This document shows positions 12,801 to 27,800 of a DNA stretch of 64,000 bases, piece after piece (position 1 is the stretch's first letter; each line of letters starts with the position of its first letter). This DNA is from Sipunculus nudus (taxonomy: Eukaryota > Annelida > Sipuncula > Golfingiida > Sipunculidae). The DNA lies in assembly GCA_026874595.1 (NCBI GenBank), contig CM049311.1, positions 40,179,676 to 40,243,675 on the forward strand. Direction: 5' to 3'. The notes beneath the pieces are model-generated. The model ran no database searches. It worked only from the letters and a program-made list of their open reading frames with translations, and was not told the DNA's origin. A program made the position numbers and the translations under genes.

Positions 12801-15800
12801 ATTGGGCAAAAATTACATGTCCATGCATCTTGGATGGCTCTCTTATACACAAGACTGGTGTCACCACCACAATGATTTTGCACAGTGTATGTCCCTGCTT
12901 ATTTTTCAGGAGGGATTTGATATATCATCCTGAAATTGGGCATATTTATACATCTCAGATGACTTTTTCATATACAAGACTTGTGGCACCACCGACAAAT
13001 ATTTGGGTTTCTGCCTGAAATTCACATGTCCATACATCTATGATGGCTTTCTCATATGCAAGACTTACAGTGCCACCAACAATCATTTTGTGTTGTGTAC
13101 ATCCATGCAAGAATATCAGGAGTGATGTTAAGTGTAATTGGTGCTTGTACTTTAGTTAAAAATGTTTAGTAATTGCATTGTACATGTTCTTGAAAATTAA
13201 TCTAGTACTTTTCAAATACTGCATGTCAAGCATGTTATTGTGAGAGCATTATACCTGATATATTTTCCTTTGCACAGGTTTGCATTTGGCCTGTTGACCA
13301 TATACAAATATTGATATTTTCATATATTTTGTTAATGTGCCTAAAACTGATTTTTTTAGTAAAAACAATGTTTCTGTTACAAATTCGAACATCTAAATGA
13401 AATGAGATAAATGACAGGCTTAAAGTGAAGACCCCCCCCTTTGCTTCTTTAGACATTTAGTATGGAATTTTTAAGTAGGCCTGATATACCAAAGGTCCAT
13501 CCCAGGGAATTTGCATGTCTGCTCGATAACTAATTATAATTGGTATACAAGAAATATTTAGTTACAATAATCAATCATTTTGTCAAAATAATTAATCATT
13601 CATTGATATTCTCTTCTCATTGTCATTCTCATAATAACTGCAGGAAGTGTCAGCTTCAAGGGGTGTTTCCATGTGCCCATAAATGCGTGAAAAATCGGTC
13701 ATATGATTTTGTAACTGGGGTGTTCACAAGTGTCCATCAGGGTATATATGTATGTGCTTATATGTGTGAAAATCGCCACAGGAGTGAATTTTATGCAAAG
13801 GGTCTGCGTGAACTCAGGGATCCATTATCCTCATGGAGGCCCGAGAGGCTTCCGACAGATCGACGGTGCTCTCATTGGTCGGCTGGTTAATATTCATGGT
13901 GCTTTGATGCTGCTTGGGCTTTCTCGAAAGTAATGGAGGGGAAAACAGGAACATAGTGCTCAGCTGTGCTTGATAAAACAGCTAATTATATGCAGCTAGG
14001 GACGGTAATGTGAGTTAGTTCTCTGTCAGATGGAACCATTTGGGTCATTTTTATGTGCATGCATGCAAGAGATAAGTTTGCGCCACTCTGTCGGTAGGTT
14101 GGAATGGTTAATTTAAACTGCAGGTTGCGGGGGGTCCTCCTACAGTCATTTCTTACCTTGTGTCTTAATATTACTATTGGAAGTACATGTATTAGGCTAT
14201 ATAGGGCCTATTTAGACATATATTAAAGGTAATTTCAAGGGCCTGTGACATATGCAAGTAATACCGTCATATTTTGTGTTTGAAATAATCTGACCTGCAT
14301 AAAATTTTATTGTGTCATAATATTTATCCTTTTTAGCCCTCAGCCCTTAGGCTGATGGGCTATTGTCGTCACCCAAGCTGTCCGTCCATCCGTCTGTCCG
14401 TCCGTCTGTCTGTCCGGCGTCTGTTAACTTTTACCTTGTGAGCGGGATATCTTGAAAAGGATTCACCGTCAGAATTTTATTCCCTCGGTAAAGATGTATA
14501 TCGACAAAATCCCGGCAAGTTCGAAGATGGGTGACCTTGACCTATTTTTCTACATTTTAGAGCTGATTATAGAAAAACACTTAGATGCTTATTACTCAGG
14601 AACCATTTGGTGGATTTTCACAAAACTTACTATGATTATTGGGACTGATAGTTTGTACCTGCTATACAAGTTTGGTGGCGCCACCTACAATTCCTGATTT
14701 TTAATGAATTTTTATCGGATTTTTCAACTTTGGGCTTGTGAGCGGGATATCTCGAAAGGATTCACCGTAAGAATTTTATTTTTTCGGTGAAGATGTATAT
14801 TGACAAAATCTCGGTCAAGTTTGAAGATGGGTGACCTTGACCTATTTTTCTACGTTTTAGAGCTGATTATAGAAAAAAAACATTTAGAAGCTTATTTCTC
14901 AGGAACCATTGGATGGATTTTCACAATACTTACTATGATCATAGGGACTGATGGTCTGTAACTGCTGCACAAGTTTAGGGGCGCCACCTGCAATTTCTGA
15001 TTTTTTATTAAATTTTTCTTGGATTTTTCAACTTTGGCCTTGTGAGCGGGATATCTCTAAAAGGATTCACAATAGGAATTTTATTTCTTTGGTGAAGATG
15101 TATATCGACAAATATCTCGTTCATGTTCGAAGATGGGTGACCTTGACCTACTTTTCAAGGTCACAGCGCTTATAATAGAATAAAACTTAGAAGCTCATTT
15201 TTCAGGAAGCATTTGGTGGATTGTTATGAATCATGGTACATACCTCTCCATTTTAAATTTATAACTGAGACATGTACAGATATACATCCATGAGAGAACA
15301 GATATTTAGTACTTGTTACTGTTACCACCTCTTAACACTGTTTATTGGCTGAGGGCTTTTGTCAGCTTTTGCTGATATTCTAGTTTTCTATGCAGACACA
15401 AATTAATGCAATTTCAAAATCATGATACTTCCATTTATGCAATTTTGGAAAAAATTGTTGTCATATCACAGATGATGCTTGCTAGGCACATATAAATGCA
15501 CTGGTCACTTCGAGATTGGACTATTGAAATGAGTAACTGTGTGGAGTGCCAGTACGGTACACTCACCAGTAGAATACAGCCTATTCAAAATCCTGCTGCC
15601 AGGATTATAAGTCGAACATCTTATCCCCAATACTGAAAGAACTGCACTGGCTACCGGTGGAATGTCAGATTCAGTTTAAGATTCTCCTTTATACTTACAA
15701 AGCATTGAATGGTCTAGACCTATCATAAATTTATAACTTAAACAAGAGACATATGTACAGATATACATCAATGTGAGAACAGATATTTCATACTTGTTAC

Positions 15801-18800
15801 TGTTACTATATATAAACACTGTTCTTTTGGCTGAGGGCTTTTGTCAGCTTCTGCTGATATTCTGGTTAAATTACCAATGCCTCTTTTTTAAATAACAAGA
15901 ATAAATAATTTTAAAATAAAAAACAATAACAAAAATTATTTCACTTGGTTGTCAATGTATGATACATTATATACATTATATACATTAATATGAAATAAAA
16001 GAAGCCACAACAACAGTCTGTCTTATAGTCTCAATACAACTGACATGTAAAATTCAGTGTATGATGCAAGTCACATAATTATTTCTTTTAAAATTGCCTT
16101 CATCTGTGACCACTTTCTATCAAATTAGTAAGATGACAGAGTCCTTCATTTTCAGAATGTGTTTCTGTAGTGTGTGCTTTCTTACAACATGTAACCACTC
16201 ATGCAGGGTCTTATTACAGACATAACCATAATGTAATCACTCTGAATTTGAAACAACAAAAATGTCATTTGACAAAATTTATTCATGTAACTCGGCATCC
16301 CCTGTGTTAATGCTGGTTTGCAAAACATCAATATCAAATACAAATACACTTAAACAAGTCATTGATGGTTGTGGTTGCTTGTCATATGACTTTTCAGTGC
16401 AGCCTTATAAAATTACTTGAGTGACAAACAGCTGCATGTTCTTTAGGGGATGTTAGCCCTGTATTGGTAATTATGCATTATCCCAGGATATCGTACTTAT
16501 CACACGTTTGCAAATATCATAAAGTGATACAGGTTACAGGGCGTATGTTTACTGACGCATTTTCAATTAGAATTCTGTCTATCAATGTTTTATGCCTGAT
16601 TTAAAATATTTTGCAAATTCATTCAGAGTCAGGCTTAAATTTTAAGACATGCAGCAGGCATTCATTTTATCCAGACATGATATCTCAAAGTCAGTCTTTC
16701 ATGATCCACAGATCCCAGCAATTGACTGTAACAGAATGAGCCCAGACCAAGTGAGTTACCGAGCTGCTGACAGCAGATCAGAAGGGTCAAGGTCAGAGGA
16801 TTTTGTGTTTTATGCAGACCCACCATCTCCTACCCCTAGTGATGACAGCATGCCATGCTTCAAGGGACCAGACGTGGAGTACTCCCTGTCTGTCATCTCC
16901 TCACTCTGTCGTCTCTACTTCATGTCATATTTTCCAAGCGGCTTTTGGCCCCGTCTTATCACCCGCCTGATAGGTGATAGTTCTCTTACAGCGTCAGCTG
17001 AGCAGTTCTATGAGTTTCCTCCAACCATCCTTCAAAGGTTCAACCCGCAACAAATCGGTGGATCCAACTACAATCCTGAGTGGATATGTTGGCAGACTGG
17101 GATCCAGCTTCAGTACTTAGGAGCAGTAATCTGTAGTATACAGGAGGCCTCCACAGACTCCCCACAGACCATATGTAACTATAAACAATGTGAACTCATG
17201 ATAAGGCAAGAGCAGGACACCAAGTGGACCAAGCTCAACACAGACACGACAGCTGTCCTGGAGATCAGCGTGCCAAACCAGACCATAGTCGTCAGCTGGG
17301 TCGAAGATTCAGTGACAGATTTTTCATATTCAAAAAATAATACTCAAAATGAACAGTCAGCTGAGAGTACTTCAGAACCTCGGGTTGAAATTGTGTATCC
17401 CAATCCTCAAAAAGGTGCTGAAGTGCTGGCTAAGCTGGTGGAGCATATTGATACTTTGCTGGAAGATTTTTATCCGGACCTGGGTTTGAGATTTGTGCAG
17501 AATTCTCAAGGAATGTACCTGATCACGCGCATTGTTCCATGTATGCATTGCCTGCAGCGTCAGGTCTTTAACCAAGCTCACGACACAAACAATGATGACT
17601 GGAATGTAATAAATAAGATGGGAGTTGCCAAAGGCATCCTGAGACTACCGGTGAATCCAGCCTACAGCAGAGCTGATGCTAACTCCCTGTCCTCCTCAAC
17701 AGAATGCAGCAGCTCCTCCAGGCTGGTCGGGCCAATCAAAGATTTATTTTACAATGCTATTCAGGGTCAGAGTTTTACTGATATACTCTCCAGGTATGTG
17801 GTGTTTTACTGTAGTCTCTGTTTGGTTTATCAGCTATTTATCTTAGCTCAACTGACTGTTAATCATCTGAGCTATAGCAAAGACCCTTTGTCCGTTGTCT
17901 GTCCATCCCACTATTAACAGGACACACATCAAAATTCTTATAGTTTTAGACCTGGAAGTTTGCATACATTTAGTGGAAAAAACTAGTACCATAATGGAAA
18001 GTAGCTCAGCTTATTTCCCTAACATATTAACATTTAACTTATATTTTCAGTTGAAAACCTGTTGTTATATTCTGTGATGGCCTATTCATAGTTGGCATAA
18101 ATGTTCTTCACTATGTTTTATTTGTATATGTTGGGAATTAGATCTGTATTGTGTATTTGTAGAAGTTACAGGCCAGAACATAATTAATTTAGTCAGAACA
18201 GCAGAAAAGATATTTACTGGTTTAATTTTTTAACTGTTGAAGCAATTTTTCATCCATAATTTAAGTACATTTATTTTATATTTAAGTGCACACAAGAAGT
18301 AGAACTAAATTTTTATTTAAAAAAAATGTTGAAGTTATTAGCTTAAAAAGCTTTACCAAAAAGTCACCTTACCGGTACTTTATATTTTACCGCTAACACT
18401 CTGAATTTCAGAGGCATTTCATGTTACCTTTCAAATGCTTAAATACAAGAGTGAATAACTATAGCACTACCCCTTTTCCATTCGCTAAAATTTGCAAAAT
18501 TACAGCTGAGCGTCATGACCCATGGGTCCCTCGTTTTATTAATTCAGTACAAATTCATAAGGGTATAAATGTAATATTGTACTGCTCAAATATATGTGTT
18601 TTTTGTAAGGTAGGTACATATGTTAACAGCTTTTAAAATTCATACCCAAGCAGAATTTCATGAAAGCTACTATTGTTTTAGTGGCAAGAAGTGGCCTGCA
18701 TTGAATATCCATTTTACTGTGTTCACTTTAATAATATATTATACCTAAATTTATATGATTGCACACATTTGTAAGTAACACTGGGCTGTTCGTATCTTCA

Positions 18801-21800
18801 ATTCATGTTTGCTCGCATCCAAAACTGTAAACAGTGATAATGCATTCAAAAGAGAAAGAAGTTTATGTATGTAATTTACAGTATATTTAATACAATACCA
18901 TACTTCCAGAATGTCAGCTCCTTAAATTTCCATAGAACTGTTATGGACATATTGGAAAAATGGAATCCTGACATAACATCATATTTGAAAATTTGCCCTC
19001 AAGATGTTGACTTTTCACAGTTCAAGCATTCTCTTACACCAGAATGTGATACTGTTAGTGAAATACTTAAATGTAATATGCTACTAATTAGGAGGGGCAG
19101 CAGTAACCTGTCATCTGTTAGTCTTTACAAACAAATGAATGTCATCCACTGTTATAGCAGAACTGTCAACCATGTTGCCCATTTACTTTGAATTCAATTA
19201 TACCACTGTATATTGATCAGTACCTGGAATTGACTGGATTTATATTACCTTAAAAATCGCATATACGTCGAGAAATTTGTTCCCAAAAAATTAATCCAAG
19301 AAAGGGGAGTCGACTTATGTGCGGGTCTAAGCCTGAGAGGCAAAATTTTGCACGAACTTAGTCAAACTGCCGGCCTGAATGTCTTAACTGATCGATATCT
19401 AGATATCCGTTTACGGTGAAGTCAGGTACAAAAGTCCCCCTTTCGGTCCAAAAATACAGTCTAATAAGGTTTCCGTATATTTTTTTATATTTTGACCATT
19501 TATACTGTCCTTTCATTTGGATAATGCAGCATATTAAAATGTTTGCAATTTACATGGTTGCTTACAACCAGGAAATGACCCGCGCCTAGCTATAATGAGC
19601 ATCATTCACGGACGATTAAGTACGATTGCAAGAGGCACGGGTATTGCGTAATCAGTTGGGATTTTATCCAGGGCATCGGCCCCTGTGTATTTGACATCCA
19701 ATTATGTTACAATATTTCCCCACAAAAACATTTGGTGCCTGCGTAAGTTTGCAAACATGTAAACGGTAAGAGCCTGTGGGCCGTGGTATCTGAACCACAG
19801 ACAGGTGACAAATGGCTGATTACAGCACCGATTAGCGCGCACTCAGTACGGGGATGGCTGCCTGTCCCAAGAAGCCCCTAACTAGGTCACGCTGTTCACC
19901 TGTGTACTTACACGCGGGGGAAATTATCACTCCGTTCGGAATGTCCTACTTAATAATCACCCCGAACCGTAGTGAATGACTGCGGCCCTGAGCAAAGCTC
20001 GGGGGAAAAAAGGACCGAAGTTCAACCTGACATCGATATCGCAATGAACAAAAGAACACAAAACCTGCAAGACTTAGTCAAAATTAGTACTCAACTTGCC
20101 TTGGTGCAAGGCTGAGAATTACACACCAGGTGACCCGGGCTCCATACTATTCTCATTTCAGTTATGAACCCATAACAAGTACTCAACAGAATGTGAAATA
20201 TATGATTCATTCACGAAAAATTTCATCAGAAAGATAAGAAAACGGAGTTTGATCAAAGAACGACTGACGTGTTGTCCGCGTGTAGCCCTGGCTTCCGTGC
20301 TCTCACTCTGCGGTTCGCTATGCTGGATACCTACGCTGCATATATGCAGTTATATTGCATGTAATTGTTCATTAGTGCGTCAGTCTGTTGAGGCAAGGAA
20401 GACTGGAGTTAATTAAAACTTGAATAGAACTGTCGTTCACGACCTTGTGTTTTCTCAGAAAGTATAATAAAAGTCTCTGATAATAAAATTACTGCCCTTG
20501 ATCCACGGATATGAACAAGCAGAGGACAGCTTAAACCGTCACGTGGTCTTTTCAGGCGACTCGCTTGATCCAACTTCGCGCGTTCTCTTCAATTTAGATT
20601 ATATAAAATGTAGAGAGGTCCGCGACAATCCTGTTTTATTAACACGCTTAAATAGTCATGTTTTAATTGATATCTGACACAAACAATCATTAGAAGTTTA
20701 AAATAAATGAGCAATGACGGCAAGTGTAAGAAATCCTCGGCTGTTCTATAATCGCCCACCTGCCGATTCTGGGTGTCAGACGATCTTCATATCTGCAAAA
20801 TACTCAAAGTACCGACCTGTTATATTGATTAATCTTAATCTTTTTAATGCCCAATAACTTTTAAATAGATTGCACAACAAAAAAAATGACATTTTTACAG
20901 TTTAAAAAAAACCGAGTGGGATGAATGTCAAAAACGATTTGCCAGTCATACAATTCACCTTTCCCCAGTGGCCTGTCACACTACTCTCGATGGTCATGTA
21001 TGCTGTTTCAGACCTGTTTTGACCTCTAGAATGGCTTGAAAAATGTTTACCTGATATTTACCCTGAAAATTTATACTCGACTTATATGCAAGTTTTTACG
21101 GTAGTACATGGACAACTCTTATGATTAAATTTGCTATTGCTGAGAAAGTCCACAGGTCTGACATATACCATCCAAGTCAATTTAAGACTTGGTTTTGTCA
21201 TAACCTTTGGATATTAATATTTTGGGACATTTGTTTAAAATATATATTATAAAGGTCGTTTAAGATCTGTACTGGAAGAGTGGGAGCAACCCTAATTATG
21301 CATCCACGAGAGTACTGTAGTACAGACTAGATGAAGTAACAGAATGTTAATTAGATATTTACATAAATAAACTTACCTCTACAGAACTTCCAAAGCAATG
21401 GTAACTGGGTTATACTGTGACCTCATATACAGACATCATATACAGATGTCACAGGGTTAAGCCTAAAATTATGGGTAAATTGTTCAGATACATTATTACT
21501 TTAAGCTGTAATAACTCAGTAGTTGTGCAACTTTATTTCTTTAATGTGACTGCAGATGTGTGACTGTCTTTCTTATTCCTTTAATGTGACAGAAGATGTG
21601 ACTGTTTTTCCTTACAGAGGACCAACATCAGAGCTCCATTGCTTTACTGTAGAAGAATTCATTTATGCAGGGCAAAACAACTGTGACATCACTTGTCCTA
21701 TTGACGGTCCCAGACCTAAGTCCCCAAAAGATCTAAGTGGGATCCAATGTGGGGGCCATGCACCTGATGTGGTAATATTCAGCAAAATGAGTATTCTCAG

Positions 21801-24800
21801 ACCTCTACCATTCTGTCATTGGCTGACATTAGAGCTTGGTACATAATTACATCAGAAGCACTGGCTGGTCACATGGCATGATGTATATAATCTTATATAT
21901 AATTTTGATAAGAAAAGTACCGTACATTCTCAAGAAATTCGGAATCAGAATTGATTCGGAAATGGTATTTTCTGAAATAAATAATTATTTTTCTTTTCTT
22001 AAAAATTCAAAACTGCAACATTTTAACAGCCGGAGTGAAAATATATGATTTACACTAGCTGTCACATTGGCCATTTGCTGGAAATAGCCACCTAGTCTTG
22101 GACTGCACTGAATGGAAAACATTTTGGATTTGTAATTCGAGCTAATCTTCACTAGGAGAGAGAAGTAGGTCATAATAGTAGGGGGGGGGGGGGGGGGGGT
22201 TCCAGCAGAGGTTTTGGTAACATGTACATGCGGGGACTCCTGTGCAGCTGCTAAAATGTTTTAGCAATTTTCTGAGGGAAAATCTCTTGCAAGCCCACGT
22301 TCCACCATGAAAATACAATGCTGACCACGTGCCTGGATTGCCGAAGTATACAAACTTGGCCAACGGCAGGTTGGGAACTATGCTAGAAGACAACCGGTGG
22401 CGTGGAGATGAAAATAAAATCAGAGCGACCTTTTCATAACATGCTGTATTTATCCCACTGTGCAATTGTGCATAATCGTAGTGAATGCGGATGCTGTTGG
22501 CGCTGAAAATAAGTCGCGCAAGGCAGGCTGGGAAGCATGCTAAATATCAACCAGTAGTGCATAGTCTATGAATATTAAAAACAGGTCGATGTGCCATACT
22601 AGCAGGCTTAAATTGTCAACTAATAAAATGGAAAACACAAAGGAATGCACTTACCAAGTTCATCTTTTATTAAATAATTTAATTAGTACTAACAGCATAC
22701 AAAGGTCCACAAAAATGTTATTCACAAATACATGAGAAAAAAGACGGAAACAATGCAGTATAAGGTAGATAGTCTCAACTTCTGGTATTATTGCTCACTC
22801 ACGAATCTGGTATTTCAAATGTCCAAGCAACTACAAAAAAACAATTTACAGATTTTTCGTTGTTTTATTTCGAAATCCAGAGCTAGTAATTATTTAATTC
22901 TATTCGAATTAATTAAGAATGTACGGTATTACTTCCAGATCATGTGATCTTGCTTTGCCTGCTTACAGCCCTAGTTATTTTCAGGATTATTTAATATTTC
23001 AATAATATGTGAACTTAAAAAAAACAGGTTAACATGAATAACTGTCTACAGTACAGTTTAATGATATTCTTCAAACTTTCTTGACATCAAATTTTCATCA
23101 GCATGAATAATAAAACTTTTCTCTTCATCTGTCTACTTCTCATCTAACAGCATCTCCATATATGTTACATAGTGTTTAACATACTAGTAACATATTGCAC
23201 TTAATGGTAAAAGGGTAATGTGACTCTTTCATTCAACTAGAACTGAGCTTTATCATATGCCATTTCTGGTACATAGGCATATTATTTTACCAGGCTTTAT
23301 ACCAAATCTGGATAACTCAATGGCAGATTCTTCCAAGCAAAAGTTCATGATTTCCTAAAAATCTTTTATGAAAGTAAAAGTATACAGCTGCATTATGCAT
23401 GTATGTCAAAATGGTGTCCTTATTACAATTACAATATCTGGAATCATTAGCAGCTAGGCAACTGTATGCGTTTCCCTCCCTGGGTTTTTCATTTACTTGT
23501 ATCAGTGAAGTATATTATTCACACATAATATAGACCATGCAACCATCATTAGCTCATGTACTTCATGTAAATCATTCTAATGATTGGTCAGATTAGATTT
23601 AGTTTAGATCAGCTCAGTCAAGGAGGTATGAGGTAATAATCATTTGTCATCCATCTGTTCTGTAACTACAAAATTTGTAACCTGTATTCAGGTGCCTTTG
23701 ACTAAATTTACTTCCTTATTGTGAAACAGGGTCATTTTGCTCTAATTTCTTTTGCTAAAGGGCCAAAGGCATCATATCCACCATTCATAGAACACATGCA
23801 TATCACAGACAGCAATCCCATCAGTATTGTAAAGTACTTTGACAAGTTGAACTCTATCTCTTTGCTAAACCTTAAGTTTTCTGAGTTGTTGGATGGCAGC
23901 ACACATGCCATGTGTCCAGCTGATGAGGGTCTGAATGCATGTACATAAAACTGTAGAATTTAAAGCATACACAATCAGAGTCCCCTACTTCTTGCTGCTT
24001 GCTTCTCAACTGGTTCCCAGATTGGTTCTGACACAAGTCTTTTAACTTTGTGTGTGATTGGAGGACAAGATGGAAGAGTTTGATGTGGACTCATTTTTTT
24101 TTTCATTCCTCTACCATTCTTGATTTGACATGCTGGTTTGACTCACTTTTGTAGTGTTAGACAAAAAAATTGTTTAAGTATACATGTTTAAGTTCTATAT
24201 GCCTTGAGAAACAAAACTTCATGTGACTGCAATAATTTTTAGCTCAGCTGACTTTAAGTCAACTGAGCTATAGCAATGGTCCTTCGTTCATCATTTTCCA
24301 TGTTTCTGTCCAGCCATTTTAATCGGCACATTTTGAAACCATTAGACCTATAAATTCGAAATTCAATAAACAGTTAGATGTCCCTGAATTCTCCCACCAA
24401 ACATTGAACTGGGTCACTGCAATTAGGTTCCTTCAAGAAAATAATGAAAACCCTCCATTTTATGGTAAAAGCCTGTTGTTACTTGTGTTGTTTTGTTCAT
24501 ATATGGTTTTGATAATCCTCTTTATATGTCCTATATACATGAAAGAAATTAGGTCAATATTTGGTAATTATAGAAGTTATGGACTCAAACATAGTACATC
24601 TTGTCAAATCATAGGTTTTAATATAAACTTGAAATCATTCTCCTGCCTCAGAAGAAAGTGAAATAAAGTGATCAGTTCTTTCTGTCAATCTGTATGGTCC
24701 TCTTGTAACTATTCATATGCAATATAGTATTTCAAAAACCTTTACTGGTATCCATTTCTGATAACTATTTTTTAGGTATGCTAGGACTATCTCTGATTTA

Positions 24801-27800
24801 ACCTTGTAGCTGTTAGTTGCTTTAATTTTAATAAGGATTTTATTTCTCATGCCTTTAACTGTCATTCAGTTGAGATGACCTGCTCCTTTTTTCCTTATAT
24901 GTTTAAGTGCATAAAGAAACTACTATTGTACATTTGTAAATAGAGCTTGTTTAGATTAGGACTTCAGAGTCAGTAAATATATGTATTATATAAATAATTT
25001 GACCATGTTATATCAGGCAGATTAAATAGTATTAAACAGGCTTTAGGGGCCTTTTATATGTAAAGAGACAGAAAAAATTATCTTATATTGCATATACAAC
25101 TATTGTTGGAGCACATGTATTTCTTACTAAGAGCAGTGAAAATATACTGGAGGACTGACTCATTGATGATATTGCCAAATGGCTGTAGCATTAGGATTTA
25201 CAGTAAGTGCAACAATATAACAAAAAACATTACCTCTTTATTGTGCACCATGACTAAATTTCTTCTGTCATAGGCAAATTCAGCCCAGTGCCATGACCCA
25301 TGTGTCCTTGTTAAACTGTTAAAATGTTTTCCAGACTGGTTCTCTAAGCCACAGTGCTGGATTTCATCATATTCAACATTACTTGTTCAAAATGCTTGAT
25401 ATCTGTGGCTGGAGGTATTAAGTTGATTCTCCATGATGAGTTTTAAACAAAGAAAATATACTGTAATAAATTATGGGCAAAATATATATTTGTTTTCCAC
25501 CACATAGAATTGGGAATATGTGTATATGTAAACATTTTTAGGATACTAGAATGTAGATGAAAAAAGCAGTTGTGGAGGGAACCAGTTTGATTTATAGAGA
25601 GGAAACCAGACATGAATGGCCATTTCCAGGGTCCATATGCCAGCACCTGAGACTGACGTCCTGCTTGTACATATAAAACCTAGATTACCCCGCTGACCTT
25701 AACGGTACTTGCTTGCAGATGGTGGAGTCCCTTGGACGAGGGGCCAGAGGAGAGTAGCTCCACCACTCTGATCCATTGCTACCTGATAGAGCAGTGCCTG
25801 CAACTTGCCCAGCTCAACAAAGTTGTATTCTGCCCCATTCATGGCAATATTGGTCCGTACTTCATGGCAGACAACAAGGGCCTTATCCTGCAGTCTCATG
25901 TGGCACCTGATGTGGTATATATCAAATCTCTTAAACATTGTCTTAATCAAAATACCCACTATAACACTAAAAAATTTCAGTCCATGTCTAATATAACCTG
26001 AACAGCCTGTTATATTGGTTGTTCCTAAAAACTTGGGGTACCATTGCCATGAACTGGTTGTTCAGCCTGTTGGCAGCTTCCACATAAAATATTCTGAAAT
26101 TTCACAAAATTTTAAACTTGAACATCTTACTGCTAATCATGCAGTCCTGTTTAGATAAAACGTAATAATATCATGTTCTAACTGATACTATTGATTGTTT
26201 TATTATTTGTATATCATGCATTTGCATTATCTCTCATTACATATCATGGTAGATTAAATGGAAATAAGCTAAATCAGTCTTTATAATACCTGGTCTGGAC
26301 ACAAATGGAAGAATTTTGCTTTTTCGCTGGGAATTCCATTCTTAAACACCTTTCTAAAATCTGCTCTGAAAGTATACATGTATATCACTTTATTCTAATG
26401 GTATATCTATAGATGGAATTGTCATTAATCAAAAATCAATTTGAAAAAAAAAAATTATTTTTAATACCAGTAATAACAAGCAACTTCTTAATGGGCTAAT
26501 ATAAAATGGCATGACAATATCTAAGTTTTGTTCCTCAGCAATGTGCCTTTGTGGTTTAAAAATGAAATTCTGTTTTTTTTATCTATAGTCTGTTCCACAA
26601 TTTCAATGGGCACCCTTTTGTTGAACAGACTATAAACAAAATATAAAATTTCAATGTAAAGTTCAGAGGTCTGCATTGAGTACTTGTTTCTTGTGGCCAG
26701 ATTGTTTATTCAAATAATTTAATTAGTTTTTTTAAATTTAATTTCTTGATATATGTATAGGGAGACTTAAGATGACCTTGGGTAGAATTCCTTTCTTGTG
26801 GATGCTCTAGGTCAAACTCAACAATGAATTAAAGACCCATCAACCTATTTAGAAGAAATAGTATGTTTTTTTTATGCTAAAATGCAAGCTAAGTTAATCT
26901 GGATTGGTAAATATGAGTTTAGTTGATTAAACTGTTAATTGTTCACAGACCCCTGTCAGTACCTCATTAAACATTGATGTATAAATGTATGTTTAACTGC
27001 TGTAGTAACTTGCTAGACCAGGGTTTCCATCTTATGATGAAGCTTGAGACCTATCAGCTACACACCTTCACTTTTGATTAACATGCTGAGCTTTCTGGTA
27101 CTTGCTTCTATTTTTCTCAGCTTTTCCTTCTAGCTGCATGGTGAATGTTGGACTAATGCACTTACTTATTACTAATTGTTCATATTGCAGCATATCTGGA
27201 GTGTATGTAAAAAAATGAATGAAGTATATGATATAAGCATTGTAACATTGAAAAATCTTGAGACTTTTATAGTTGGAGAAGCTCTCAAATGGATCACTAA
27301 TCTTTATACATCTAAATTTGTGTGTATATAAGTATTAAGTAATACTGCACTGCTTGAAATCTCCTGAGATGTCGGGCCTCTCTCTACCAACATTCCTCTG
27401 GTGCCTGGCCTCCCCCATCAACATTCCTCTGATGTCAAGCCAACCTCCAACAACATTCCTCTGATGTCAAGCCTCCCTCCACCAATTTTCCTTTTATGTC
27501 TGGCCGGCCCCCACCTACATTCCTCTGATGTCAGGCCTCCCTCCACCAATTGTCCTTTTATGTCTGGCCGGCCCCCATCCTACATTCCTCTGATGTCAGG
27601 CCTCCCTCCACCTACATTCCTCTGATGTCAGGCCTCCCTCTATGAACATTCCTCTGATGTCAAGCCTCCCTCCACAAACATTCCTCTGATGTCAAGCCTC
27701 CCTCCACCAATTGTCCTTTTATGTCTGGCCTGCCCCCACCTACATTCCTCTGATGTCAGGACCCCTCCACCTACATTCCTCTGATGTCAGGCCTCCCTCT

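Noticed and set aside
13540-13933. Two overlapping open frames in the intron
   Set aside because: No recognisable domain, no splice sites in a phase compatible with neighbours, and low-complexity-free but unremarkable composition; treated as chance.
16649-16711. Methionine at 16649 as the start of a separate gene
   Set aside because: The conserved LRRK sequence starts after the acceptor at 16711 and the phase matches the upstream COR exon; the earlier in-frame codons are intron.
18865-19191. Possible extra LRRK exon
   Set aside because: Its acceptor would enter in phase 0 whereas the preceding exon leaves two bases, it ends in a stop, and the 17793-21618 junction is already in frame. Kept only as an orphan frame.
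23721-23948. Possible third alternative linker exon after ...GAAACAG
   Set aside because: It has none of the HC, CPI-G or APDV landmarks and no donor in the right phase was seen.
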